From contig NZ_ARYL01000008.1 in the NCBI RefSeq assembly GCF_000685295.1, positions 1 to 64,000 of the forward strand: a stretch of DNA of 64,000 nucleotides, written 5' to 3'. The position numbers and the translations under genes are program-made. The DNA comes from Hyphomonas oceanitis SCH89. Lineage in GTDB: Bacteria > Pseudomonadota > Alphaproteobacteria > Caulobacterales > Hyphomonadaceae. Below are positions 24,466 through 33,266 of this stretch, piece after piece (position 1 is the stretch's first letter; each line of letters begins with the position of its first letter). A model generated the notes under the pieces. That model did not search any database and was not told the origin of the DNA. It saw only the letters and a program-made list of their open reading frames with translations.

Positions 24466-25092
24466 CTACATCCCGTCTGCGTCCTTCATGTGCTGGAAGA
24501 ATTCTTCCTTGCTGTTGGTGCGCGGATAGGGGGTGAGCGGAACGGGGACTTCGAGAAAGGCGCAGAGCGGGCCCCAGCCGTCCTTGGCGGAATGCACGAG
24601 CAGGCGTTCGGGTGGCACGGTGGCTTTCACGTTTGCTTCGTGCGCGTGGAAGGTGGCGATCAGTTCGTCCTTTTCCCGGGCGTCGCCGAAGCTGCGCTTC
24701 AGGACCTTGCTGACCATTGTGAACCACTCGGTCGCCTGCGGTGGCCATGTTTCGGGCGCCCAGACCGTGGCGAGGATGGTCTCGGAGATGCTGGTATACC
24801 AGCTTTCGGCAGAGCGCGTTGAGAGGATGATCCTGGCATCCGGATAGGTCTCGGCGACGTCCTGCCAGAAGGCGGCGGTTGGCCAGTCCACGGCTGATTT
24901 GTAGCCATCATAGATGGCCGCATAGTCGGACTTGCCGGCCAGTGCAGCGTTCCAGAGCGGGACTTGCGCCTCGCCATTATGGATGACTTCGATCATATGA
25001 TGGCACGGGCCGAGGCCCAGTTCCTCAAGCGCCAGCTTGAGCGACATTGTGCCGGTGCGGCCGAATCCGGCGCTGATAACAGATAGTGTCAT
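24466..25092 (-). CDS. Sulfotransferase family protein
   Basis: The 208-residue cytosolic protein belongs to the P-loop-like sulfotransferases that use PAPS. The 5'-phosphosulfate loop is 'SAGFGRTGTMSLKLALE' (about 7-23), and the 3'-phosphate segment is 'ARIILSTRSAESWYTSI' (near 93-110). This layout matches the short Sulfotransfer_4 group found in many bacteria and some eukaryotes. The acceptor is unknown. It is convergent with the acyl-CoA dehydrogenase gene with only 11 bp between stops. No sulfate activation genes are nearby. Confidence 0.82.
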   Translation of the reverse strand: MTLSVISAGFGRTGTMSLKLALEELGLGPCHHMIEVIHNGEAQVPLWNAALAGKSDYAAIYDGYKSAVDWPTAAFWQDVAETYPDARIILSTRSAESWYTSISETILATVWAPETWPPQATEWFTMVSKVLKRSFGDAREKDELIATFHAHEANVKATVPPERLLVHSAKDGWGPLCAFLEVPVPLTPYPRTNSKEEFFQHMKDADGM

Positions 25093-25282
25093 GTGTCCCT
25101 CCCACGCCCGGTTCTCCGGGTCTCATTCAGGAGGCTAGCACGGTTACGGAGCATTCTATAGCGGAGCCTTCGTCCTTCTTCCGGCGGAGGCGGATAGGGA
25201 ACTTGGCGCTCTACGTGCTGATTGGCTTTCTCAAACCTGCAATTCGGACTAGGCTCTGCAAAAGCCTTGGGAGGGCGTTTGC

Positions 25283-25858
25283 ATGCTTTATTTGATACTC
25301 GGTCTGGTCGTCTTCTTCGGGGCGCACCTGTTCACGACTTTCAGGTCGCGGGAGCCGGACAAGGATATCAAGGTCAAGCTTGGCTATCCGACCTATATGG
25401 GGCTTTACAGCCTTGTTTCGATTATCGGTTTTGTGCTGATCTGCTACGGGTATGGCGCGTCGCGCGGGGCGGGTATCCTCTATACGCCGCCGAGCTGGGG
25501 CAAGCATGTGAACATGCTGTTGATGCTGCCGGCACTGATCCTGCTGGTGGCCTCGCAATTGCCGACCGGGGCGATCAAGAAGGCGGCAAAGCACCCGATG
25601 CTGGTGGCTGTGAAGCTCTGGGCCTTCGGGCATTTGCTGGCCAATGGCGAGTTGAACTCGGTCATCCTGTTCACTGTTTTCCTGGCCTATGCCGTGATTG
25701 ACCGGATCGCGGTCAAGAAGCGCGGTGACTTGGGTCCGGCCAAGGATGCGCCGTCTTCGGTGATGGCAGATGTCGGGTCTGTGCTGATCGGGGCAGGGGT
25801 CTACGTGGGCTTCGTGCTGTGGCTGCACCAGATTCTGATCGGCGTGCCGATTGTTTGA
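25283..25858 (+). CDS. NnrU family integral membrane protein
   Basis: The 191-residue protein has about five to six transmembrane helices. It shows the NnrU arrangement: 'GLVVFFGAHLFTTF' at the N-terminus, 'HPMLVAVKLWAFGHLLANGE' in the middle and 'DRIAVKKRGD' before the last helices. NnrU was named for a link with nitric oxide metabolism in Rhodobacter, but relatives also occur as isoprenoid or carotenoid isomerase-like proteins (15-cis-zeta-carotene isomerase); the role here is open. GGGAGG precedes the ATG. No denitrification genes are in the window. Confidence 0.87.
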   Translation: MLYLILGLVVFFGAHLFTTFRSREPDKDIKVKLGYPTYMGLYSLVSIIGFVLICYGYGASRGAGILYTPPSWGKHVNMLLMLPALILLVASQLPTGAIKKAAKHPMLVAVKLWAFGHLLANGELNSVILFTVFLAYAVIDRIAVKKRGDLGPAKDAPSSVMADVGSVLIGAGVYVGFVLWLHQILIGVPIV

Positions 25859-25870
25859 TAATTCGCGGTG

Positions 25871-25893
25871 AACCCACCTGTTTGGCGGGTTTG
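25871..25893 (+). terminator. Possible weak terminator after the NnrU gene
   Basis: AACCC-A-CC and GG-C-GGGTT (25871-25878 with 25884-25891) form a short interrupted stem with a TGTTT loop, 12 bp after the stop. The T-tract is short (TTTGG), so termination is uncertain. Confidence 0.3.
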
Positions 25894-25930
25894 GCTCACT
25901 ATTCGCGTAAAGCCTGCAGGAGTGTGACCC

Positions 25931-26293
25931 ATGAATTATGACTTCAATTACGCCCTTGCGGTGTTTCTCAACAATGTAATGAACCGCTATGCGGCCTTCG
26001 ACGGTCGGACCAGCCGCCGGGAATTCTGGCATTATGTGTCCATCGCCTTCATCATCTCGATCACGCTGAGCATTCTCTCTGAGATTCCGTATCTCGGCGC
26101 GATTTTCAGCCTGTTGAGCCTGCTCATCAGCCTCGCCCTGCTGCTGCCGGGCATCGGCATTGCCATCCGGCGGATGCACGATATCGAGCAGAGCGGCATC
26201 ATGGTGCTGATCCCCATCTACAATATTTACCTTGCCTGCCAGCCGGGAACGCCGGGAACCAACCGTTTCGGACCGGAACCTGCAAAGGCCTGA
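25931..26293 (+). CDS. DUF805 family inner membrane protein
   Basis: The 120-residue protein starts with the family segment 'RYAAFDGRTSRREFWHYV' (about 18-36). Two to three transmembrane helices follow (about 37-85), then 'IAIRRMHDIEQSGIMVLIPIYNIYLACQPGTPGTNRFG', the conserved DUF805 C-terminal pattern. The function of DUF805 proteins (E. coli YhaH/YhaI) is unknown. AGGAG lies upstream of the ATG. It is followed closely by panB on the same strand. Confidence 0.9.
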   Translation: MNYDFNYALAVFLNNVMNRYAAFDGRTSRREFWHYVSIAFIISITLSILSEIPYLGAIFSLLSLLISLALLLPGIGIAIRRMHDIEQSGIMVLIPIYNIYLACQPGTPGTNRFGPEPAKA

Positions 26294-26354
26294 ACAAGCC
26301 CCTGCGCGTTGACTTGTCTTGCTCGCCGGGCGCGGTCAGGCTAAGTCGCGGCCC

Positions 26355-27191
26355 ATGTCGAAACAAACACAGACCCGTCGCAAGACCGTCAAAGACATCG
26401 CCGCTGCCAAGGGGAAGACGCCGATTGTCTGCCTCACGGCCTATGATGCGCCCATGGCGAGCCTGCTGGACCCGCACGCCGACCTTCTTCTCGTGGGCGA
26501 TAGCGTGGGCATGGTCGTCCATGGCCTGCCATCCACCGTTGGCGTGACGATGGAAATGATGATCCTGCACGGTCAAGCTGTAATGCGCGGCGCCGAGCAG
26601 GCGCTTGTCGTGGTCGACATGCCGTTCGGGTCGTACGAGACGAACAATGATGATGCCTTCCTGAATGCCGCCCGCATCATGAAGGAAACGGGCTGTCAGG
26701 CCGTGAAGATCGAGAGCGGCACCTATGCGGCCGGACAGATTGCTCACCTTGTGGAGCGCGGCGTGCCGGTGATGGGCCATATCGGCCTGCGCCCACAGGC
26801 GGTCAATGTAGATGGCGGTTTCCGCGCCAAGGGCCGCACCAATGCCGAGCGCGACCGGGTGATTGCCGAGGCCCGCGCCTCCGCCGATGCAGGCGCCTTT
26901 GCCATCGTGATTGAGGGCGTCGCTGAAGACCTCGCGGCCGAGATTACGGCTGAAGTGAGCTGCCCGACCGTCGGTATTGGCGCATCAGCGGCCTGTGACG
27001 GGCAAGTGCTCGTGACGCATGACATGCTGGGCCTGTTTGACTGGACACCGAAATTCGTGCGCCGCTACGCCGATCTCAGCAAGACGATCAGCGAGGCGGC
27101 AGCGGCCTATGCCGACGATGTCCGCACGCGCCGCTTTCCCGGAGATGCTGAAACCTATGCCCTGCGAAAACCTGACCCGGAACAGCGCTGA
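26355..27191 (+). CDS. panB: 3-methyl-2-oxobutanoate hydroxymethyltransferase
   Basis: PanB transfers a hydroxymethyl group to 2-oxoisovalerate, giving ketopantoate, the first committed step of pantothenate and CoA synthesis. The 278-residue TIM-barrel protein shows 'PIVCLTAYDAPMASLL' (about 22-37), 'DLLLVGDSVGMVVHG', 'VVVDMPFGSYE' and 'VPVMGHIGLRPQ', all family signatures with the metal and substrate residues (Asp in GDS, Asp in VDMPF). I chose the ATG at 26355; the frame opens earlier at 26319 but without homology. panC and panD are not in the window. Confidence 0.96.
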   Translation: MSKQTQTRRKTVKDIAAAKGKTPIVCLTAYDAPMASLLDPHADLLLVGDSVGMVVHGLPSTVGVTMEMMILHGQAVMRGAEQALVVVDMPFGSYETNNDDAFLNAARIMKETGCQAVKIESGTYAAGQIAHLVERGVPVMGHIGLRPQAVNVDGGFRAKGRTNAERDRVIAEARASADAGAFAIVIEGVAEDLAAEITAEVSCPTVGIGASAACDGQVLVTHDMLGLFDWTPKFVRRYADLSKTISEAAAAYADDVRTRRFPGDAETYALRKPDPEQR

Positions 27192-27260
27192 CACGTTGCA
27201 GCCTGCCAATAGCGCGTCTAGGTTCCTGACCGAGTCACCAAACCCACCGGAGCGACTGAA

Positions 27261-28013
27261 TTGAGCGATATTTTCGGAGAAGTCGACGAGAGCCTTCGAC
27301 AGGACAAACTGGAAGGCTGGTGGGGTCGCTACCAGTATTTCGTGTATGGCGCCTTTGGCCTCGTACTCGTCGCGGTGGCCGTGAATGAGTTTGTGCTCAT
27401 CCCGCGCACGGAGGCGGCGCGTGCCGCACGCGCCCTGGAAATGGAAAAAGGCCTGTCAGAGCTGCACAATGGCTCCTATGTCGAGGCCCAGTCGGCGTTT
27501 TCAGACCTTGCCGAGGGTGGCAGCAAGATGGCGCCGCTCGCAGCGAACTATCTGGCCCAGACGCTCTATGAGGGTGGCGGTGATGCCAAGGGGGCTGCGG
27601 ATGCCCTGGCTGCGATCGGAACGGTCGAGGGCGGCCCTTATGAGCGCCTGGCCCTGCTGAAGAATGCCTATTTCCTGGCTGACGGCCAGTCCATGGTCGA
27701 GCTGGAAGCCACTCTGGGCAGCTTGGTTGATGATGAAGGTCCGCTGGGTGCCCTGGCGCGCGAACTTGTTGCCGCCAAGGCGTTTGCGACCGGCGACACG
27801 GCCCGCGCCCGTACGGAATTCAACCGGCTGCGTTACGACGCAGCTGCACCTGAAGGCGTCAAGCGCCGCGCAGAGCTTGCATTGGCCGCCATTCCTGCCG
27901 GCGCCGAAACGCTCGAAGCGCCTGCGGAAGCCGCGCCTGAAACACCTGACACAGTAACCGAAGCGCCGGCTCCCGCGCCCGCCCCTGCAGAGTCTGAGGA
28001 GACTGGCCAATGA
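27261..28013 (+). CDS. YfgM-like membrane-anchored TPR protein
   Basis: The 250-residue protein has a cytosolic N-terminus, one transmembrane helix (about 28-48) and a periplasmic helical TPR_21 region (about 50-210). An Ala/Pro/Glu-rich C-terminal tail follows. YfgM in E. coli is a periplasmic chaperone partner of the Sec translocon and PpiD. The start is TTG with GGAG upstream; no ATG in frame precedes the conserved 'DIFGEVDESLRQDKLEGWW'. Its stop overlaps the bamB start (ATGA), and bamB is followed by der, the same order as yfgM-bamB-der in E. coli, which strengthens the call. Confidence 0.87.
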   Translation: MSDIFGEVDESLRQDKLEGWWGRYQYFVYGAFGLVLVAVAVNEFVLIPRTEAARAARALEMEKGLSELHNGSYVEAQSAFSDLAEGGSKMAPLAANYLAQTLYEGGGDAKGAADALAAIGTVEGGPYERLALLKNAYFLADGQSMVELEATLGSLVDDEGPLGALARELVAAKAFATGDTARARTEFNRLRYDAAAPEGVKRRAELALAAIPAGAETLEAPAEAAPETPDTVTEAPAPAPAPAESEETGQ

Positions 28014-29359
28014 GCTCATCGCGTAAACTGGCTGTCGCCATCGCCCTTGGCGCGACGCTGTCGCTTGCTTCGTGCAGCAGCTTCCCGAGCTTTGGCGGCA
28101 ACAAGGCCAAGGAAAAATCGGCCGAGGACAAGGCTGGCCGGATCACGATGGTTCTGACCGATGAGGCCGTAAAGCCAAACCCTGAACTGGCGGACGTCGC
28201 CATCGAGCTGCCGGAGCCACAGGTCATCAAGGCCTGGACCGAGGCCGGCTCCAATGCCACGAAAGTGGTCGGCAATGTCGCCGCCGGTGCGGATCTGAAG
28301 ATTGCATGGAAAGCCGATGTCGGCGCCAAGTCCGACAAGAAATCGGCTATCACCACGCCGCCGGTGACCAATGAAACCACCGTGTTCACGATGGACGCCG
28401 ACCAGACCGTCGTCGCGACAAACCTGTCGAACGGCAAACAGGTCTGGAAGAAAAAGCTGAAAGGCCTCACCAAGCGCGACAAGCAGGCGCTCGGCGGCGG
28501 TCTCGCCGTGACGGGTGATACGCTGATCGTGGCCAGCGGCTACGGCTTCGTTTCGGCGCTTGATGCCGCTACGGGCACGGAAAAGTGGAAGCGCGAGATG
28601 GGCGCACCGATGACGGGCGCGCCGACCATCAAGGATGGCCGCATCTTTGTCGCCTCGAACAATAACGAGATTTTCGCGATGTCGCTGGAAAACGGCGAGA
28701 CCGAGTGGAGCGATCAGGCGATTTCGGAATCGGCCCGTGTACTTGGCAGCTCCAGCCCGGCTGCCGTCGAAGACTTCATCATCGCACCTTATTCTTCGGG
28801 CGAAATCATCGCCTATCTCGCCTCCAACGGTCGCCGGCTCTGGACGGATGCGATCTCTCAGGCTGGCCGGTTCACGCCAATTTCCGAGATCAACGATATT
28901 GGCTCGCGGCCCATCCTGTCGGGCGGGCTCGTTTTTGCATCCAGCCAGTCGGGCGTGACGGTTGCCATTGACGGTCGTAGCGGTACGCGGATCTGGTCCA
29001 TTCCGACCGGTTCGACACAGGCCCCGGCGCTTGCGGGCGAGTTCATGTTCCTTCTCGGGACCGATGATACGCTCTCGGCGATCAACCCGGCCAATGGCGA
29101 GGCCTATTGGGTCACCCCGCTGCGGAAGTTCAAAAAAGAGAAAAAGAAGAAGGGCCGGATCAGTTATGCCGGGCCGATCATCGCCTCCGGGCGCATCGTG
29201 ATTGTCTCGTCGCTGGGAGAACTGCTTGCCTTTTCGCCCCAAACCGGGCAGCAGACCGACTCTGTCAAGCTGGGGTCGACCGCTTATCTCGAACCGATCG
29301 CCGTACAGGACAAATTGCTTATCCTCACCGATGAGGCCAAGCTGATCGCCATCCAATAG
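28010..29359 (+). CDS. bamB: BamB, outer membrane protein assembly lipoprotein
   Basis: BamB is the beta-propeller lipoprotein of the BAM complex. The 449-residue protein has a lipobox at Leu-Ala-Ser-Cys22. A linker and then PQQ-like blades (about 100-445) follow, recognisable from repeats such as 'TVVATNLSNGKQVWKKKL', 'FVSALDAATGTEKWKREM' and 'IFAMSLENGETEWSD'. Serine at +2 after the lipid Cys fits outer-membrane sorting by E. coli rules. Its four-base overlap with the YfgM-like gene and the downstream der gene indicate one operon. The linker before the propeller is longer than in E. coli. Confidence 0.92.
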   Translation: MSSSRKLAVAIALGATLSLASCSSFPSFGGNKAKEKSAEDKAGRITMVLTDEAVKPNPELADVAIELPEPQVIKAWTEAGSNATKVVGNVAAGADLKIAWKADVGAKSDKKSAITTPPVTNETTVFTMDADQTVVATNLSNGKQVWKKKLKGLTKRDKQALGGGLAVTGDTLIVASGYGFVSALDAATGTEKWKREMGAPMTGAPTIKDGRIFVASNNNEIFAMSLENGETEWSDQAISESARVLGSSSPAAVEDFIIAPYSSGEIIAYLASNGRRLWTDAISQAGRFTPISEINDIGSRPILSGGLVFASSQSGVTVAIDGRSGTRIWSIPTGSTQAPALAGEFMFLLGTDDTLSAINPANGEAYWVTPLRKFKKEKKKKGRISYAGPIIASGRIVIVSSLGELLAFSPQTGQQTDSVKLGSTAYLEPIAVQDKLLILTDEAKLIAIQ

Positions 29360-29408
29360 GGCGCACGGCCCCCAAAGCCCGCCCGTAACTTAGTGAACGG
29401 GCAGGCTT

Positions 29409-30947
29409 ATGCCGCTGAAACTCGCCATTCTCGGGCGTCCAAATGTCGGAAAATCGACGCTGTTCAACCGGCTTGCCGGCAAGAAAATCGCGCTGGTCGA
29501 TGACCAGCCGGGCGTTACGCGTGACCGCAAGCAGGCCGAAGGGCGCCTTGCCTCGCTGCCGCTGATCCTTGTTGACACGGCTGGCTATGAAAACGTGCAT
29601 GATGACAGCCTGCAGTCGCGCATGCGCGAGCAGACCGAAGCGGCGATTGCCGAGGCCGAAGTGGCGCTGTTCCTGATCGATGCGCGCGTTGGCGTGACGA
29701 TTGAGGACCAGAGCTTTGCCCAGCTGCTGCGCAAGGCCAATATCCCCGTCGTGCTGGCGGCGAACAAGGCCGAAGGCAAGGCGGGCCGCGATGGACTGAA
29801 CGAGGCCTGGGAACTTGGTTTCGGCGAGCCTGTTGGCCTTTCGGCCGAGCATGGCGAAGGTATGGCTGACCTCTTTGAAGCGATCCGTCAGGCGCTGGGC
29901 GAGGAAGCCTTCGAGCGCGCGCTGGAAGAGGCCGAACCTGATTATACGCGTTTCGGCGGCGAAGACATTCTCGAGAAACTTTCCCATATCGACATTGATG
30001 ACATGTCGCTGTCAGACGATGATCTCGTCGCCGCCATTGAAGAGGCAGACGTTGATATCGAGCCAGAGCCTGTGCGGCCCGACAAGCCGATCAAGCTGGC
30101 CATTGTGGGCCGCCCGAACGCTGGCAAGTCGACCCTTATCAACCAGCTTCTGCAATCAGATCGCCTGCTGACCGGCCCTGAAGCGGGGATTACGCGCGAT
30201 TCCATTTCCATTGACTGGGAATGGGAAGGCCGCCGCATCCGCCTCGTCGACACGGCGGGCCTGCGCCGTAAGGCACGAGTGCAGGAAAAGCTGGAGCGCA
30301 TGTCGACCGGCGAGACCATACGCTCGCTCAAATATGCCGACATCGTTGCGCTGGTCATGGACGCCGACGAAGCGATGGAGAAACAGGACCTGCAGATCGC
30401 CGACCTCACGCTTCGCGAAGGCCGGGGCATCGTGCTGGTCATCTCCAAGTGGGACAAGGTGAAGGATCCGGACGCGGCAGCGAAGCATATTCGCGACCTG
30501 TCCAGCCGCCTCATGCCGAATGCCGGTGGGGCGCCAATCGTGTTCCTGTCGGGCCTGACCGGGCGTAATATCGAGAAACTGATGCCGGCCGTCGTGAGCG
30601 TTTATGCCAACTGGACAGCGCGGGTGAAGACCGGCGACCTGAACCGCTGGCTGCGCCATACGGTGGAGCGCCACCCGCCGCCATCGGTGCACGGCAAGCG
30701 CATCAAGCCGCGCTACATGGCCCAGATGAAGGCGCGTCCGCCGACGTTCGTGCTGATCGCCTCGCGCGGTGAGCAGATGCCGGATCAGTACAAGCGCTAC
30801 CTGGTGAATGGTGTGCGGGATGCGTTCGACATGAACGGCGTGCCGATCCGCCTGTTCGTGCGGCAGGGGAAGAACCCCTATGCCGACAAGGCCGCCGCGC
30901 AGACGCCAGCGAACCGCTACAAGGCCAAGCCGAAGACCAAATTCTAG
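29409..30947 (+). CDS. der: Der (EngA), two-domain ribosome-assembly GTPase
   Basis: Der is an essential GTPase for 50S subunit maturation. The 512-residue protein has two G domains: the first with P-loop GRPNVGKST near residue 9 and 'VDTAGYE', the second with GRPNAGKST near residue 233 and 'VDTAGLRRKARV'. A C-terminal KH-like domain (about 400-485) and a Lys-rich tail follow. The linker between G domains (about 165-225) is long and acidic ('DIDDMSLSDDDLVAAIEEADVDIEPE'). It is the third gene of the yfgM-bamB-der cluster, 49 bp after bamB. A long-stem hairpin follows. Confidence 0.97.
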   Translation: MPLKLAILGRPNVGKSTLFNRLAGKKIALVDDQPGVTRDRKQAEGRLASLPLILVDTAGYENVHDDSLQSRMREQTEAAIAEAEVALFLIDARVGVTIEDQSFAQLLRKANIPVVLAANKAEGKAGRDGLNEAWELGFGEPVGLSAEHGEGMADLFEAIRQALGEEAFERALEEAEPDYTRFGGEDILEKLSHIDIDDMSLSDDDLVAAIEEADVDIEPEPVRPDKPIKLAIVGRPNAGKSTLINQLLQSDRLLTGPEAGITRDSISIDWEWEGRRIRLVDTAGLRRKARVQEKLERMSTGETIRSLKYADIVALVMDADEAMEKQDLQIADLTLREGRGIVLVISKWDKVKDPDAAAKHIRDLSSRLMPNAGGAPIVFLSGLTGRNIEKLMPAVVSVYANWTARVKTGDLNRWLRHTVERHPPPSVHGKRIKPRYMAQMKARPPTFVLIASRGEQMPDQYKRYLVNGVRDAFDMNGVPIRLFVRQGKNPYADKAAAQTPANRYKAKPKTKF

Positions 30948-30950
30948 GGC

Positions 30951-30984
30951 TTTGGCGGGCGCTAGGCATCGCCCGCCAAATTAC
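30951..30984 (+). terminator. Long-stem hairpin after der
   Basis: A perfect 11-bp stem TTTGGCGGGCG/CGCCCGCCAAA (30951-30961 with 30970-30980) with an 8-nt loop lies four bases after the der stop. The following T-tract is poor (TTAC), but stem and position suggest a terminator or an RNA-stabilising hairpin. Confidence 0.6.
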
Positions 30985-31060
30985 AAGACTTGGACGGGGG
31001 CGCTTCCTGCGTGTAGGCATGCGCAAAATGCAGTCATGACAACACATAAGGGAGACACAG

Positions 31061-32200
31061 ATGGCGTCCAATGTTCCGACCAAAGGCTTGCAACTTCGCT
31101 CACACGTAAAGTCCGGCGGGGAGCTTGAGCTCTCACTGGTCGAGGTGGACATTCCGGCGCCCGGCCCGGACGATGTGATCGTGCGTGTCGAAGCGACACC
31201 GATCAACCCGTCCGACCTTGGCCTCCTGCTCGGCGCTGCTGATATGAGCACGGCAACTGCCTCAGGCACGGCGGATCGGCCTGTTGTTACAGCCAAGGTT
31301 CCGGCTGTCGGAATGCGTGCCATGGCACCACGGGTCGATGAGTCCATGCCTGTCGGCAATGAAGGTGCAGGCACGGTCGTGGCTGCCGGGTCGTCCCCGG
31401 CGGCGCAGGCGCTGCTCGGCAAGACGGTCGCTGGCCTTGGCGGCGAGATGTATTCCCAGTACCGCACGCTCAACGTGGCCCAGTGCATGGAGCTGCCGGA
31501 AGGTGCAACCGCGCGCGATGGCGCCTCGTGCTTCGTGAACCCGCTGACATCGCTCGCGATGACGGAAGTCATGCGCATGGAAGGTCACAAGGCCCTGCTG
31601 CACACGGCGGCGGCCTCTAACCTTGGCCAGATGCTGAACAAGATATGTATCGCTGACGGCATCGATCTCGTGAACGTGGTCCGCTCTGACGCGCAGGAGA
31701 AAATCCTGCGCGATCTCGGCGCGAAACATGTTGTCAATTCCACCTCGCTTGGCTTCATGAACGACCTGATCCAGGCGCTGGCCACGACGGGCGCAACGCT
31801 TGGCTTCGACGCTATCGGCGGTGGCCCACTGTCCGGGCAGATCCTCGTCGCGATGGAAGCGGCGGCGAACATGAATGCCAAAGAATATAGCCGCTACGGT
31901 TCGGCGACGCACAAGCAGGTCTATATCTATGGCCGTCTCGATATGAGCCCGACGACGCTGCCACCGGGTGTTGGCATGGCATGGGGCGTGGGCGGGTTCC
32001 TGCTTACGCCGTTCCTGCAGAAGGTGGGCGCCGAAGGCCGTGCCAAACTGCGCGCCCGCGTGGGCAAGGAACTCAAGACCACGTTTGCCAGCCATTACAC
32101 GTCCGAAATCTCGCTGGCCGAGGCCCTGCAACTGCCCGTGATCGAGGCCTATAACCGCCGCGCAACGGGTGAAAAATATCTCATCAATCCGAGCAAGTAG
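31061..32200 (+). CDS. MDR-family (zinc-independent) NADPH:quinone reductase-like oxidoreductase
   Basis: The 379-residue medium-chain dehydrogenase has an N-terminal GroES-like domain with 'VEATPINPSDLGLLLG' (about 46-61) and 'MPVGNEGAGTVVAAG' (about 97-111). A Rossmann domain follows with 'ALLHTAAASNLGQMLNKI' and 'LGFDAIGGG'. The zinc-binding Cys/His residues of alcohol dehydrogenases are absent, pointing to a quinone reductase/crotonyl-CoA reductase-type enzyme using NADPH. GGGAG precedes the ATG. Substrate is unknown and the gene stands alone between der and a lipoprotein gene. Confidence 0.85.
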   Translation: MASNVPTKGLQLRSHVKSGGELELSLVEVDIPAPGPDDVIVRVEATPINPSDLGLLLGAADMSTATASGTADRPVVTAKVPAVGMRAMAPRVDESMPVGNEGAGTVVAAGSSPAAQALLGKTVAGLGGEMYSQYRTLNVAQCMELPEGATARDGASCFVNPLTSLAMTEVMRMEGHKALLHTAAASNLGQMLNKICIADGIDLVNVVRSDAQEKILRDLGAKHVVNSTSLGFMNDLIQALATTGATLGFDAIGGGPLSGQILVAMEAAANMNAKEYSRYGSATHKQVYIYGRLDMSPTTLPPGVGMAWGVGGFLLTPFLQKVGAEGRAKLRARVGKELKTTFASHYTSEISLAEALQLPVIEAYNRRATGEKYLINPSK

Positions 32201-32246
32201 ACGCCCGGAACTTTAGCGAAGGCAGATGGCAGGCGAGGTATACGGT

Positions 32247-33266
32247 ATGGCAAAGCTTCACGTATTGATCGCGATGACCGCCCTTCTGGCGGCCTGTTCC
32301 AAGGCGCCCCCGGCACAAGACGTGTCGGAGGCGCCTGTCGCCTGGCGTCCGTTCACCGATGATAGTCCGTGGAATATGCCGATTGCTGCCGACGCTGTGG
32401 CTGACGCGGACTCGGCTGAAATGATTGAGGCGCTTGCCGAAGCTGGCAGCCTTTTTATCAATATCGATCAATGGTCTGTGCCGGTTTATTATATCGACAT
32501 GTCAGAGACGCCGACGCAGACGGTCTATGATTATTATCCGGGTGAATATGGTCGCGGTTTCGAAATGCCGCGTGAAATTCCGATCCCGGAAGATATGGCC
32601 ACGCAGAAACCCAGCGCGGGCTATATCGCCATTGTCGACAAGAAAAGCGCCCTCGAATGGGACTTGAACCAAGCAAGCAAGAACGATGACGGCAAGTGGA
32701 TGACCGGCTTTGGCGTGGTTTCCAGCTTGCGCGGCAAGGGTGTTTATCCGGCCTGGAATGAAGCGGAGACGCCCAATGAGGCCGCCAGTGCGCTGCCGTC
32801 CGGATTTCCGCTGGTGGCGGGTTTGATCCGTGTCGACGAAATAGAGAGCGGGCGCATTCCGCATGCGCTGATGATCGCCAGCCCGACTATTCGCTCGGAC
32901 GTTTTTGTTCGACCTGCCAGCACGGCGCGCCTGCAGCGCAGCGGTTTTACGCCCAGCACGACCGGCCTGCCGCTTGGCGCACGCCTCCAGCTCGATCCGG
33001 CCTTCAATATCGAAAAGTCAGACCTGTCGCCGACGGGCAAGATCATCGCGCGCGCCCTGCAGACCTATGGCGCCTTTGTCGGGGATCAGGCCGGCGCCAA
33101 TGTCCTGTTTGCCGAGGCGGGGCCGGAGCAGCTGGCCGAGTGGCCCGGCCTGTTGAAAGCGGATGAGCTGGCAGCCGTCTTCTCGCCAGAGATGATGGCG
33201 AAGCATTTCCGTGTCATTGATATGGGAGAGGCCCTGCCGGCAGAGCCTGTGCCTGCGCAGCCTTAG
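32247..33266 (+). CDS. Uncharacterised secreted lipoprotein of the 'DSPWN-PI' type
   Basis: The 339-residue protein starts with a lipoprotein signal ending Leu-Ala-Ala-Cys17. The mature part begins with 'WRPFTDDSPWNMPI', then 'WSVPVYYIDM', 'SAGYIAIVDKKSALEWDL' and 'GRIPHALMIASP'. This order of segments recalls a group of secreted bacterial proteins with 'DSPWN.PI' and 'IPHAL.IA' motifs and no assigned function; I am recalling the pattern, not a named family. The ATG at 32247 starts the signal; one at 32226 would add seven residues. Its stop interlocks with the convergent apaG stop (TTAG at 33263-33266). Confidence 0.7.
   Translation: MAKLHVLIAMTALLAACSKAPPAQDVSEAPVAWRPFTDDSPWNMPIAADAVADADSAEMIEALAEAGSLFINIDQWSVPVYYIDMSETPTQTVYDYYPGEYGRGFEMPREIPIPEDMATQKPSAGYIAIVDKKSALEWDLNQASKNDDGKWMTGFGVVSSLRGKGVYPAWNEAETPNEAASALPSGFPLVAGLIRVDEIESGRIPHALMIASPTIRSDVFVRPASTARLQRSGFTPSTTGLPLGARLQLDPAFNIEKSDLSPTGKIIARALQTYGAFVGDQAGANVLFAEAGPEQLAEWPGLLKADELAAVFSPEMMAKHFRVIDMGEALPAEPVPAQP

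Noticed and set aside
23252-24748. A 498-codon open frame antisense to the acyl-CoA dehydrogenase
   Set aside because: It has no recognisable domain and spans two real genes; GC-rich coding bias explains the lack of stops.
28016-29356. A 446-codon open frame antisense to bamB
   Set aside because: The plus strand encodes a complete BamB with lipobox and propeller repeats. The antisense frame has Arg/His/Gly-rich composition typical of the complement of a GC-rich gene.
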